DNA of 64,000 nt, taken from contig WLWY01000006.1 of the NCBI GenBank assembly GCA_012103325.1, forward strand, positions 1 to 64,000, given 5' to 3'. Positions 15,909 to 24,728 of the stretch are shown one piece after another. Position 1 is the stretch's first letter, and each line of letters begins with the position of its first letter. The stretch is from Alphaproteobacteria bacterium. Lineage in GTDB: Bacteria; Pseudomonadota; Alphaproteobacteria; UBA8366; GCA-2717185. The position numbers and the translations under genes are program-made. Under the pieces are notes generated by a model. The model was given only the letters and a program-made list of their open reading frames with translations. It was not told the origin of the DNA and did not search any database.

Positions 15909-18077
15909 CTGACAAGTACAGAAGCAATACTCACCCAAGCGAAACACGATGGGCGTCATTCACTCAACGAAGCCTCGGGTAAAAAAATCCTTTCTGCTTC
16001 TGGTATCGCAGTCCCCAAGTCCGTCGTCATTTCTCGCCCCGAAGAGGTTGCCGGCGCCTTCGCGACGCTGACGCCGCCTGTCGTCGTGAAAATCATGTCC
16101 CCCGACATCCTGCACAAGTCGGACGCCGGCGGTGTCATTGTAGGCTTGGATTCCGCGGAACAAACCGCCGAGGCCGTCCGCACCATGCTGGAAACACCAG
16201 CCATCCGCGATAGCACGCGCGACGGATTCCTGATCGAGGAAATGGCGCCACCGGGGCAGGAAATCGCTATCGGCGCGATCCACGATTCGCAATTCGGCCC
16301 CATGATCATGGTCGGACTGGGCGGCATTTTCGTCGAAGTGCTAGCCGACGTTGCCTTTCGGCTCTGCCCGATCACCGAGCGAGATGCGCGCGCAATGTTG
16401 GACGAGCTGCGAGGCCGTGCCTTGCTTTCCGGCACGCGGGGCGGGGAAGCTGTTTCCGAAGCCGCCATAATCGACGCATTGCTCCGCATCGGCGGGGAAG
16501 ATGGGCTTCTGGCGACCCACGGCAGTGTCATCGAAGGACTCGATATCAATCCGTTGATCGTCTCGGCCGATGGCGCTGTCGCGGTCGATGCCCGCTTTAT
16601 TCTCGCGGAAACCACGCCACAGGAAGCGAGCGCGCATCTCGATGATCCGCGCGCCATATTCAAACCCTTGTTCGAACCCGAGGCGATAGCGGTGGTCGGT
16701 GCTTCCGCATCCAGCGTGAGCATCGGCAATACTTTCATCGACCGGCTTCGGGAAACCGGGTTCCCTGGCGCCATCTATCCAATCCATCCCACCGCTGAAA
16801 CGGTCGCCGACCTACCCGCCTACCCGTCGCTCGCCGAAACGCCGACACGGGTCGATTACGCCTATATTGCCGTGGCCGCCAATCGCATTCCCCCCATGCT
16901 GCGCAAGGCAAAAGGCCGTGTCCGGTTCGCGCAGGTCATCTCAGCCGGATTCGGGGAAGTCGCCGCGGGCGAAACGCTGCAAACGGAGTTGGTCGAAGCC
17001 GGACGTGAGGGTGGCTGTCGTGTCATCGGACCGAATTGTCTCGGATTGCATACGCCGCGCGGCCGCGTCTCGTTTGCAAAGAATGCGTCGATGACAGCCG
17101 GAAGCGTCGGCATCATTTCGCAAAGCGGCGGCCTCGGCACCGATATCATCCGCCGCGGACAGATCCGCGGCATCCAATACAGCGGCCTGCTGACCGTCGG
17201 CAACAGCGCCGATATCGGGCCGAACGATTTGCTTGAATTTTATCTCGCGGACCCCGCAACAAAGGTCATCGGCCTATATCTCGAAGACACCAAGGATGGA
17301 CGGCGCTTCACGCAAATCCTCCGGCGTGCGGACAAGCCCGTCGTCATTCTCAAAGGTGGACGGACAAAGGCAGGCCAAGCCGCCGCCGCCTCACACACCG
17401 GCTCGCTTGCGGGCGACGACCGGGTGTGGGGTACGCTTGAGAAGCAGACCGGCTGCGTGTTGGTGGAAACCCTCGACGATTTCCTGGAGACCCTGCTCGC
17501 TTTCCAAATGCTCGGCGTGCGGTCGACGCGGCCAACGCAGCGGATCGTCCTGTTTGGCAATGGCGGCGGCACCAGCGTGCTGGCAACGGATTACTTCGCC
17601 CGGCTCGGCCTCGATATCGACCCCCTCGACGACACAACTGTGGCAACACTCGATGCCTTGAAGCTGCCGCCGGGCACCAGCGTGATAAACCCGATCGATA
17701 CGCCCGTCATGACACTGCAGACAGACGAAGGTCGCATCGCCGAGAAAATTCTGGATACCATCTACGCATCGGACGAGGCCGACGCGGTCGTCATGCATCT
17801 CAATTTGGCATCGTTCCAAGGTCGCGGCCCGATCGACCCGCTCGACAACTTGATCCAGGCTGCCGTCCGGACACAAGAGCGCTATCCGGGCAAGGCTCAT
17901 TTCATGCTGGTGCTGCGCTCCGACGGCGAAGCGGCTATCGACGACATCAAAAGGAAATACCGCATCCGCGCCAACGATGCCGGCATCCCGGTCTACGACG
18001 AGCTCGCCAACGCCGCCCGGGCGCTGGCGTCGATCCAGAAACTCGAACGGTTTCGGCACGGCGCGCGGAGGGGCTGA
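15909..18077 (+). CDS. NDP-forming acyl-CoA synthetase, permuted (ATP-grasp first)
   Basis: About 722 aa if started at CTG 15909. ATP-grasp comes first (residues about 15-240: ILSASGIAVPKS, VVVKIMSPDILHKSDAGGV, FLIEEMAPPGQEIAIG). The CoA-binding Rossmann domain follows (about 260-390: PEAIAVVGASASSVSIGNTF) and then the succinyl-CoA-ligase-like domain (GIISQSGGLGTDII, HTGSLAGDDRVW). The usual order is CoA-binding first, so this is a circular permutation. No ATG, GTG or TTG occurs in frame between the upstream gene and GTG 16086, yet clear ATP-grasp homology extends about 50-60 codons upstream of 16086. The true start is therefore non-canonical or damaged. The enzyme makes acyl-CoA from acid, CoA and ATP (or runs in reverse). 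Confidence 0.85.
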   Translation: MTSTEAILTQAKHDGRHSLNEASGKKILSASGIAVPKSVVISRPEEVAGAFATLTPPVVVKIMSPDILHKSDAGGVIVGLDSAEQTAEAVRTMLETPAIRDSTRDGFLIEEMAPPGQEIAIGAIHDSQFGPMIMVGLGGIFVEVLADVAFRLCPITERDARAMLDELRGRALLSGTRGGEAVSEAAIIDALLRIGGEDGLLATHGSVIEGLDINPLIVSADGAVAVDARFILAETTPQEASAHLDDPRAIFKPLFEPEAIAVVGASASSVSIGNTFIDRLRETGFPGAIYPIHPTAETVADLPAYPSLAETPTRVDYAYIAVAANRIPPMLRKAKGRVRFAQVISAGFGEVAAGETLQTELVEAGREGGCRVIGPNCLGLHTPRGRVSFAKNASMTAGSVGIISQSGGLGTDIIRRGQIRGIQYSGLLTVGNSADIGPNDLLEFYLADPATKVIGLYLEDTKDGRRFTQILRRADKPVVILKGGRTKAGQAAAASHTGSLAGDDRVWGTLEKQTGCVLVETLDDFLETLLAFQMLGVRSTRPTQRIVLFGNGGGTSVLATDYFARLGLDIDPLDDTTVATLDALKLPPGTSVINPIDTPVMTLQTDEGRIAEKILDTIYASDEADAVVMHLNLASFQGRGPIDPLDNLIQAAVRTQERYPGKAHFMLVLRSDGEAAIDDIKRKYRIRANDAGIPVYDELANAARALASIQKLERFRHGARRG

Positions 18078-18243
18078 ATTTCGCACCACGATCCCAAACG
18101 ATTTCACCGCCGCGCACTACTTGATCGCGTGTAAATTATGATGACGCTATCGCCCCATATCACGAAAAAATTATCAATCTTGCCTATTATAGATCGAATT
18201 AATTCCTTTCAAATTGGGGATTTTGAAAACGTTCCCGTAAAGC

Positions 18244-18371
18244 GTCGGAATTCTTTACAACTCCGGCAAATCTCCAGAGGCGATATAACCGTTTGAAAAA
18301 CATATGAAAAATACGATATGGCGATCCGTGAATCGACTTTCAGCAGCTTCTGGTGACGGATTTCTTTACAA
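18244..18371 (+). promoter_or_regulatory. Paired direct repeats, candidate enhancer (UAS) sites
   Basis: GTCGGAATTCTTTACAA at 18244-18260 and GACGGATTTCTTTACAA at 18355-18371 differ at only two positions. They are 111 bases apart and lie about 190 and 80 bases upstream of a sigma-54-like promoter. That is the usual distance for sites bound by a bacterial enhancer-binding protein. The binding protein is not encoded in the window. Confidence 0.45.
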
Positions 18372-18432
18372 TTATTGCGTTTAAGTTTTTCAAAAATTAC
18401 ATATTATATTTATGAATCAATAAGTTAACTCC

Positions 18433-18449
18433 AAGGCATAAAACTTGCA
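18433..18449 (+). promoter_or_regulatory. Sigma-54 (-24/-12) type promoter for the PEP-CTERM gene
   Basis: AAGGCATAAAACTTGCA contains the invariant GG (18435-18436) and GC (18447-18448) separated by exactly ten bases, close to the consensus TGGCAC-N5-TTGCA. Transcription would begin near 18460, leaving a leader of about 75 bases before ATG 18534. PEP-CTERM genes are known to be preceded by sigma-54 promoters in several exosortase systems. Confidence 0.65.
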
Positions 18450-18533
18450 GAAAGTAGCTTGTACTCTCGAATTGAGGGTCCTTGGCAGGGGTCGCCAATC
18501 TGGCGATACAGTTTTATGGGAGGAGTTACGTCC

Positions 18534-21212
18534 ATGCGACGGAAGCTAACGCACAACTACATTCGTATTTTCGCCGGACTGGCCGGCGCACTCGTCTTCG
18601 CGCAAGCGAACGCAACAATCATTGGGATTGGCGAGGTGCAGCCGACGGCGCTCCTTGGCGTCAATCCAGGCAACGCCGACATCACCGGATCGTTCGCTGA
18701 AGTTAATAACGGATCACTCACGGTCAACGGTGGCAGCAGCCTCACAGCGGATGCCATTCTCGGTTCGAATTCTTCGCAAACGGCGGTCAGCAATTTCGAG
18801 TTCACCGGCAGCGGGACCATCGTCAGCCTCGTCGGTGTCGGCGGTCCCTTGGCCATGGGTATCCAGGGGCATTCGAACCTGACGGTCTCCGCCGGGGCAG
18901 TCGTGAATGCGACCAATTCGACCTCGAATATCTTCGGCCAGAATGCTGGAAGCAGTGCAAACATCACCATCACCGGCCAGAACACGAGCGTCAATTTTTT
19001 GAACAACCAATCTCTATCCGTCGGAGTGGGAAACAAGGAAATTTCCTCGACACCCGACGCAGCGACCACCGTAACCATGGAGATCCTCGATGGCGCCGTC
19101 CTGAATACCGGAAGAGGTATCATTGCTCAGCAAATTTTCGCGGCGGACCCCAATGATCTTCCGAGTGACATCACAGCCACTGTGACCGTCTCGGGACAAG
19201 GATCCGCCTGGAACATGGCCGACGGGAATGGCAGCTTCGCCGTCGGTCAAGGTCAAACCAATCTGGGTACGCTCAATATCGCGGACGGCGGCAATGTCAG
19301 CGTTACCGGGCCGAGCCCCTTCATGAACGCCGGCCTGTCCGGCGGCACCGGCGACGTCAATATAGACGGCGCCGGCTCGACGCTGACGTTGAGCGGGACA
19401 AGCGCGTTCCTCACTATCGGCAGAACTGGAACCGGTACGCTCGACATCACCAACGGCGGCAGCGTCATCATCGATGGTGCCGCAGACGGAACATTCCCCG
19501 GCTTTCAAGCCGGACGCGAAGCCAAAGGAACGATCAACGTTACGGGCTCGGACTCGACGATCCGGGTAATCGGGCCACAGGCCGGCTTCGCGAATATCGG
19601 CCGCAACAATGGCAGCGACGGCACTCTCAACATCATGGCCGGCGGCAAGGTGCTGCAGAATGCAGGTGCGGTGAACTTCATCGGCCGCAACGTCGGCGCG
19701 ACGGGCGAGGTCAACGTCTCGGGCGCTGGATCGGAATACGACGGCGGCCGTTTCATCGGAGTCGGAATACAATTCAACGAAACTTCCTCCGGCGGCACGG
19801 GCACGATCAATGTCAGCGACAACGGTCTGGTGAAGGCGGAGCTAATGCGGCTCGGCGTCAATGGCTCGCTGAATGTCAAAAGCGGCGGTCAGGTCGTCGT
19901 AACCGAGGGTATCAATACGGGTTTCGACTTGGTACCCGCACCCGCCAACGGCCTCAGCGTTGTCACCGTTTCCGGCGCGGGATCGAAAATTTCTGCCGGA
20001 ACGCCAGGGAATGGGTTTCTGTTTTTCGGGAACCATTCGGATGTGGATGTGAGTATTACCGACGGCGGCTCGATGGAAAATTTCCGCTTTCTCAACCTCG
20101 CGGCCGGCGGTAGCACCGGAAACATGGTCATTGACGGCGCCGGTTCGACCCTCAAATTGAATGGCGGGCCTCCGGGTGGCGGCCAGGGCGCGTTCATGAC
20201 CATCGGCCGGGCCGGCACGGGCGTCCTCGACATAACCAATGGCGGCAAGGTCATCATCGACGGCGGCATCGACGGCACTTCTCCCGGATTTCAGCTCGGC
20301 CGAGACGAGAACACCAACGCCGACGGCACGATCAACGTGACCGGTCCGGGCTCCATGATCGAAGTCAAAGGCCCCAATCGGGGTTTCGTTTCCGTTGGCC
20401 GGAACAATACCACATCCGGGACACTCAACATCACAGCGGGCGGCAAGGTGCTGATGAACGATGGTGCGGTGACTTTCATCGGCCGTAACGCTGGTGCGAC
20501 AGGGCGTGTGCTGGTTTCCGGTCCCGGTTCCGAATATGACGGCGGACGTTTCATCGGCATTGGCTTGCAGTCCGACGAAGTCACCTCCGGCGGCGACGGC
20601 ATGCTCACGGTCGAAAATAACGGCCTCGTCAAAGCCGGCACCATCGGCATCGGCGCCAACGGTGTGCTGAAAGGTGCGGGCGGTGTCATCGACGCAAATG
20701 TGGTTGCCTTCGACGGCGGCACCGTCGCACCCGGGAGTTCGCCCGGGGACATGGGCATCCTCGGCAATTTCGACCTGCGCAATGGCGGCGTGCTGGAAGT
20801 CGAAATCGGTGGCGTTGGTCTGGGTGAATTCGACCGCCTGTTTCTCGGCGGCAGCGTACTGGTCGACGACACCACGTCGATCGTCTTCTCCTTCATCGAC
20901 GGCGCCGCGAACAATCCGGAACTGCTTGTCACCGACTTTGTCGATATCAACGCCTTCTTCTTCGATATCGATCCGTTGAATTTTGATATCAACGACCCGA
21001 CGGCGAACGCGGTGGCCTTCGATCCTTCGCTGTGGATACCGGCGCAATTCTCCGCCAGGGGGAACGGGTTCGATCTCGAGGTTCTCGTCGACTCGGACGG
21101 AGTCTTCGCCTTCCGCAATGGCGTCCCGGTTCCAGAACCGGGAACGCTCGCGCTATTCGCCATCGGCCTCGCCGGAGTCGGCGCAGCACGGCGGCGCAGA
21201 TTGGCAGCTTGA
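18534..21212 (+). CDS. Large repetitive secreted protein with PEP-CTERM sorting signal
   Basis: 892 aa. ATG 18534 follows GGGAGGAG (18518-18525) and begins a signal peptide (RRKLTHNYIRIFAGLAGALV, cleavage near ANA). The frame is open back to 18459, but those 25 residues lack secretion features. The body is beta-helix-like, full of Gly, Asn and Thr, with motifs such as GTLDITNGGSVIIDG and GSEYDGGRFIG. A unit of about 175 residues occurs twice (roughly bases 19374-19880 and 20142-20670). GTVAPGSSPGDMGILGNFDL resembles the end of autotransporter passenger repeats, but no beta-barrel follows. The C terminus is VPEPGTLALFAIGLAGVGAA plus an Arg-rich end: a PEP motif, membrane helix and basic tail recognised by exosortase. 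Probable surface or matrix protein. Confidence 0.93.
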   Translation: MRRKLTHNYIRIFAGLAGALVFAQANATIIGIGEVQPTALLGVNPGNADITGSFAEVNNGSLTVNGGSSLTADAILGSNSSQTAVSNFEFTGSGTIVSLVGVGGPLAMGIQGHSNLTVSAGAVVNATNSTSNIFGQNAGSSANITITGQNTSVNFLNNQSLSVGVGNKEISSTPDAATTVTMEILDGAVLNTGRGIIAQQIFAADPNDLPSDITATVTVSGQGSAWNMADGNGSFAVGQGQTNLGTLNIADGGNVSVTGPSPFMNAGLSGGTGDVNIDGAGSTLTLSGTSAFLTIGRTGTGTLDITNGGSVIIDGAADGTFPGFQAGREAKGTINVTGSDSTIRVIGPQAGFANIGRNNGSDGTLNIMAGGKVLQNAGAVNFIGRNVGATGEVNVSGAGSEYDGGRFIGVGIQFNETSSGGTGTINVSDNGLVKAELMRLGVNGSLNVKSGGQVVVTEGINTGFDLVPAPANGLSVVTVSGAGSKISAGTPGNGFLFFGNHSDVDVSITDGGSMENFRFLNLAAGGSTGNMVIDGAGSTLKLNGGPPGGGQGAFMTIGRAGTGVLDITNGGKVIIDGGIDGTSPGFQLGRDENTNADGTINVTGPGSMIEVKGPNRGFVSVGRNNTTSGTLNITAGGKVLMNDGAVTFIGRNAGATGRVLVSGPGSEYDGGRFIGIGLQSDEVTSGGDGMLTVENNGLVKAGTIGIGANGVLKGAGGVIDANVVAFDGGTVAPGSSPGDMGILGNFDLRNGGVLEVEIGGVGLGEFDRLFLGGSVLVDDTTSIVFSFIDGAANNPELLVTDFVDINAFFFDIDPLNFDINDPTANAVAFDPSLWIPAQFSARGNGFDLEVLVDSDGVFAFRNGVPVPEPGTLALFAIGLAGVGAARRRRLAA

Positions 21213-21221
21213 ACGCAAACG

Positions 21222-21256
21222 ATCCGAAAGGCGGGGGTCACCTTCGCCTTTCGGAT
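21222..21256. terminator. Shared bidirectional terminator hairpin
   Basis: ATCCGAAAGGCG (21222-21233) pairs perfectly with CGCCTTTCGGAT (21245-21256) around an 11-base loop. It lies between the end of the PEP-CTERM gene and the stop of the convergent metallopeptidase gene, so it can serve both. There is no clear U-run. Confidence 0.75.
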
Positions 21257-22770
21257 TAGGGGGTGTTTTTCCACCAGTTGTCGAATTCAGGACCTAATGG
21301 TTCCAACCGCACGCCCTTGCGCAGCTTCTGATACGGGTATTGTTTGGAGTCCGCGATGTGCCCGCCCGGCGCAATCGCGATCAGGACTTTCTCGGCGATC
21401 GGCTCGAAATCGGCCCGAAAATGGCAGGTGCTTTTCAGTGCCAGGATTTTCTGATCGCTCGGCTCGACGCCGAGATGGCGGAAAATATCCTGGTCGTAGG
21501 CCTGCATCCGCTTGCTCGCCACGACGACGCTAACGCCGTCGATGACGAGCAACGCGGTCGGGCCGATATCGACGGTCCGGCCACGAATGCACGGCCCCGT
21601 ACAGGTGAACTTGCCATCGCCAAGCTTAGCGACATGGAACGTCGCTTCGAACGGCTCCACACCCTCCGGACCCGACTTGCCGCCAAGTGCGATGCTGATC
21701 TCCACCCCTTCCCCCGCTTCATGAGCCGCCGCCGCCGCTTCCGGATCTGCCATCACGCCGAGAACCGCGTCCTGAGCCTTGCCTTCGACCAACGCCTTCA
21801 GCAGTCCGGTCGTATCGCCGGTACCGCCACAACCCGGATTGTCCTGCGTATCCGCCAGCACTACGGGACGCGACGCTGATGCCGCGATTGCCTTTGCCTC
21901 GCCCACTGCACTCTCCGGCGTAAACAGCGGCTCCGAGAATTCCGCCTCCCGGGCTTCGATCTCCGCCACCAGTTTTGCCGCCGCGGCATCGACCGCATCC
22001 CGGTCATAACCATGGGCCACGACACTCGGTCCACACTCGGCTAGATCGGACGGCGGGAAGCCGGCGCCGTAACTGAGGTTCAACACCTCTCCGCCCTCGC
22101 CCGCCACCGACGACGCCACGATATCCGCCGAGGGCGACACCATCGTGCACTGAAAATTCAGGGGGATCAGGAACGGCAGCTTCACAAACTTGCGCGCTGT
22201 CGGTTGTCCGCGCTCCAAGACCGTGGACAAAATATGCGCGGCGCGTTGCCCGGTCTCGGCGCGGTCGATGTGTGGATAGGTCAGGTAGATCGCCATTCCA
22301 TCGCAGTTCTCGACAATCGCTTCCGTCAAATTGACGTGATAGTCGAGGCTGATGACAATTGGGGTATCGGGGCCGACAGCGGCGCGCACCCGACGCAACA
22401 GCTCACCCTCGCCATCTTCGAAATCCTCCGTCACCATCGCGCCGTGCAGATCGAGATAGATCGCGTCGACTGGCATCGACTGGGACAGCCCGCCGACGAG
22501 TTCACCGGCGATCCGCTCGTAAGCGTCCCGGGTCACAATGCCGCCGGCCCCGCCACTGGTCCACAGCAACGGGACAAGCTCGTGCGATGCCGCCATCTCG
22601 TCCAGAAAGCCGGACATCGCAAAACTGACACCGGCCAACCAATCGATGACATCCGAACCACGGCATAGCGGCGGCCGGTCGCGGTGTGCTGCAAAATAGG
22701 CAAAGTCCGTCGCCGGCTCAACGAAGCAGTTGGTCTCATGCTGAAAACCACCGATTGCAATCCGGGCCAT
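21256..22770 (-). CDS. MlrC-like metallopeptidase (M81 family)
   Basis: 504 aa. The start MARIAIGGFQHETNCFVEPA at 22770 is the typical MlrC N terminus. The frame runs on upstream to 23262 only as antisense of the neighbour. Family blocks are VDAIYLDLHGAMVTEDFEDG (about residue 105), VISLDYHVNLTEAIV with the conserved Asp and His ligands, and VVLADTQDNPGCGGTGDTTG (about residue 310). Members include microcystinase C, which cleaves a linear peptide; many others sit in amino-acid or amide catabolic loci with unknown substrates. It starts 11 bases after the gamma-glutamyltransferase gene and is probably co-transcribed with it. Confidence 0.9.
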   Translation of the reverse strand: MARIAIGGFQHETNCFVEPATDFAYFAAHRDRPPLCRGSDVIDWLAGVSFAMSGFLDEMAASHELVPLLWTSGGAGGIVTRDAYERIAGELVGGLSQSMPVDAIYLDLHGAMVTEDFEDGEGELLRRVRAAVGPDTPIVISLDYHVNLTEAIVENCDGMAIYLTYPHIDRAETGQRAAHILSTVLERGQPTARKFVKLPFLIPLNFQCTMVSPSADIVASSVAGEGGEVLNLSYGAGFPPSDLAECGPSVVAHGYDRDAVDAAAAKLVAEIEAREAEFSEPLFTPESAVGEAKAIAASASRPVVLADTQDNPGCGGTGDTTGLLKALVEGKAQDAVLGVMADPEAAAAAHEAGEGVEISIALGGKSGPEGVEPFEATFHVAKLGDGKFTCTGPCIRGRTVDIGPTALLVIDGVSVVVASKRMQAYDQDIFRHLGVEPSDQKILALKSTCHFRADFEPIAEKVLIAIAPGGHIADSKQYPYQKLRKGVRLEPLGPEFDNWWKNTP

Positions 22771-22781
22771 GCGTCGAACCT

Positions 22782-24503
22782 CTACCAGCCAAGCGCATAG
22801 CTTGGGCGGCGCGGGTCGCCACCGGCGCTGCGCAGGCCGGTTTCCGGATCGACCTGCACGGCGCAAACACCGCCGGCTCGGAAGATCCAGTCGGGCCACC
22901 ATTCGATCCTGTGACCGAGAGCGGCCAGGACGTCGCCTGTTTCCACCGGGATGCGCGCTTCGAGATTGAGCCGGCCGGGATAATAGTCGTGCGGCTCGAA
23001 CGATCCCGGGAAACTGTAGGTCGCGAACCGCGGCGCCTCGATCGCTTCCTGCACATCCATGCCGAACACGACGTGGTTGAGCAGAACCTGCAGCGTTGCC
23101 TGGGGCTGCACATCCGAACCCGGCGTCGCCCACACCATGTAAGGCTCGCCATCCTTCAGCGCCATCATCGGGTTCGAAGAAAGGCGTGACCGTTTCCCCG
23201 GTGCGAGGCACGCGGCATGTCCCTTCACGGCCCACGACTGGGAGCCGCGTGACGACGGGCAAACACCGGTGCCGGGAATAACCGGCGTATCGCGCGGTAT
23301 GTCGCTCGGTGTCGCCACGAACGCATTACCATCCGCATCGACGACACAGACTGCACTGGTGTCGCCAGCCGGCGGATCGGGGTTGAGCGACGGCGCGAAC
23401 AGATGGCCACCTTCCATAGTCGGCGCCCCTGTTCGCGGATCTCCCGCAGGTGGCAGTTCCGGCCATGCCTTCTCGTTGTCGATAAGGGCGCGGCGGCCCT
23501 CCAGATAGGCCGGGTCAAACAGGCCATCCAACGGGACATCGACGAAGGCCGGGTCGCCGCAATGCCGATCTCGATCTGCAAAGGCGAGCTTCATCGACTC
23601 GGCGATAGTATGGATATAAGCAGGCGAATTGTGCCCCATCGCTTCGAGATCGAAACCGTCCGCCAGCATCAACGCTTGAGTCAAAACCGGACCGCTTGCG
23701 CATGGTCCGAAACCAAATACGTCGAGCCCGCGGAATGGCACACGAATGGGAGGCTCCAGCCGCGGACGATGCGCTGCCATATCCTCCATCGTGAGGAACC
23801 CGTCATTCTCGCGGTGATAGTCGGTGATCGTTTTGGCAATGTCGCCCTTATAGAAAGCATCGTAGGCGGCCCGGATACCCGCTTCTCGGCCTTCACCGTC
23901 CCGGGCAGCGGCTTCGTCGGCCATGTATTGCAAGGTTTTCGCCAGATCGGGCTGCTTGAAGATTTCCCCGACCCGCGGCGGCCTATCGTTCGGCAAATAT
24001 ACCGCAACGCTCGACGGCCAGCGGCGAAGCGATGCTTCGTCGGACGTTATATTATTCACCATTTGCGGATACATCGGGAAACCCTCGCGGGCAAAGCGGA
24101 TCGCCGCAGCAACCACGTCTCCGAACCGCATCGTACCGTAGCGTTCCAACGCAAACAGCCAGGATCCCGGCGCACCCGGCGTCAGTGTCCGCTGGATGCC
24201 CTCGGGAATGTGCTGATTGTTGCCTTCAATGAACAGTTCCGGCCGAACCGACTTTGGCCAGGTTCCGACGCCGTCGATGGTCAAAACCGTATCCGATCCG
24301 GCTAGCCGGATCATGATCGGCGCGATCCCGGCAATATTCACGAACTCGCTTTGCAGAACGCCGATCGCAAGTCCCGCCGTAACGCCGGCGTCGATCGCAT
24401 TACCGCCATTATTCAGGATGTCGAATCCTGCTTGGCTCGCGAAATAATGCCCCGTCGCGATCGCATGCCGGGCTCCCATGATTACAGGCCGGTGTGCGTC
24501 CAT
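22782..24503 (-). CDS. Gamma-glutamyltransferase family protein (Ntn hydrolase)
   Basis: 573 aa from ATG 24503 (GGAG nine bases upstream). TTG at 24527 is in frame, has AAGGA at good spacing and would add eight residues. Family marks are GHYFASQAGFDILNNGGNAID near the N terminus, TPGAPGSWLFALERYG, and GDTSAVCVVDADGNAFVAT, where Thr382 should be the autocatalytic nucleophile that opens the small subunit. No signal peptide, so it is probably cytoplasmic, like the YwrD-type members. It would hydrolyse or transfer gamma-glutamyl amides. Pairing with an MlrC-type peptidase suggests peptide or amide catabolism. Confidence 0.9.
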   Translation of the reverse strand: MDAHRPVIMGARHAIATGHYFASQAGFDILNNGGNAIDAGVTAGLAIGVLQSEFVNIAGIAPIMIRLAGSDTVLTIDGVGTWPKSVRPELFIEGNNQHIPEGIQRTLTPGAPGSWLFALERYGTMRFGDVVAAAIRFAREGFPMYPQMVNNITSDEASLRRWPSSVAVYLPNDRPPRVGEIFKQPDLAKTLQYMADEAAARDGEGREAGIRAAYDAFYKGDIAKTITDYHRENDGFLTMEDMAAHRPRLEPPIRVPFRGLDVFGFGPCASGPVLTQALMLADGFDLEAMGHNSPAYIHTIAESMKLAFADRDRHCGDPAFVDVPLDGLFDPAYLEGRRALIDNEKAWPELPPAGDPRTGAPTMEGGHLFAPSLNPDPPAGDTSAVCVVDADGNAFVATPSDIPRDTPVIPGTGVCPSSRGSQSWAVKGHAACLAPGKRSRLSSNPMMALKDGEPYMVWATPGSDVQPQATLQVLLNHVVFGMDVQEAIEAPRFATYSFPGSFEPHDYYPGRLNLEARIPVETGDVLAALGHRIEWWPDWIFRAGGVCAVQVDPETGLRSAGGDPRRPSYALGW

Positions 24504-24630
24504 GGTCTCGTTCTCCACCGTTGGCAATATTCGTCCTTAGTAGGCTGCGTCGTGGGTGACATCTGGTCAAGTAGCGCTTTGAAACTGGTAAGGGGGTGTT
24601 ACGGCGACGAGCGCGCACTTAGATCGTCTG

Positions 24631-24688
24631 GCATTTGCTGCGACAAGTTTTCGCATTTGCTGCAAAACTGGCAAGATTCGCCTATAAT
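24631..24688 (+). promoter_or_regulatory. Candidate promoter/operator upstream of cinA-like gene
   Basis: GCATTTGCTGC occurs twice as a direct repeat (24631-24641 and 24653-24663) with start-to-start spacing of 22 bases, two helical turns. It lies just upstream of a perfect TATAAT (24683-24688). The spacing suits a dimeric regulator overlapping the -35 region. Which gene is controlled, the plus-strand cinA or the minus-strand gamma-glutamyltransferase, is not certain. Confidence 0.4.
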
Positions 24689-24728
24689 GCGATCAACAGC
24701 ACATCAAACACTAGAAATAGGCTTCCTC

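Larger units (their letters stand above)
18078..18533 (+). promoter_or_regulatory. AT-rich regulatory region upstream of the PEP-CTERM gene
   Basis: 456 bases without a gene, clearly more AT-rich than both flanks. It holds a sigma-54-type promoter (18433-18449) and a pair of near-identical 17-base direct repeats (18244-18260 and 18355-18371), annotated separately. No terminator for the upstream synthetase gene was evident. Confidence 0.6.

Noticed and set aside
19842..21274. Long minus-strand frames opposite the PEP-CTERM gene
   Set aside because: They mirror its repeats; no signal, domain or ribosome-binding site.
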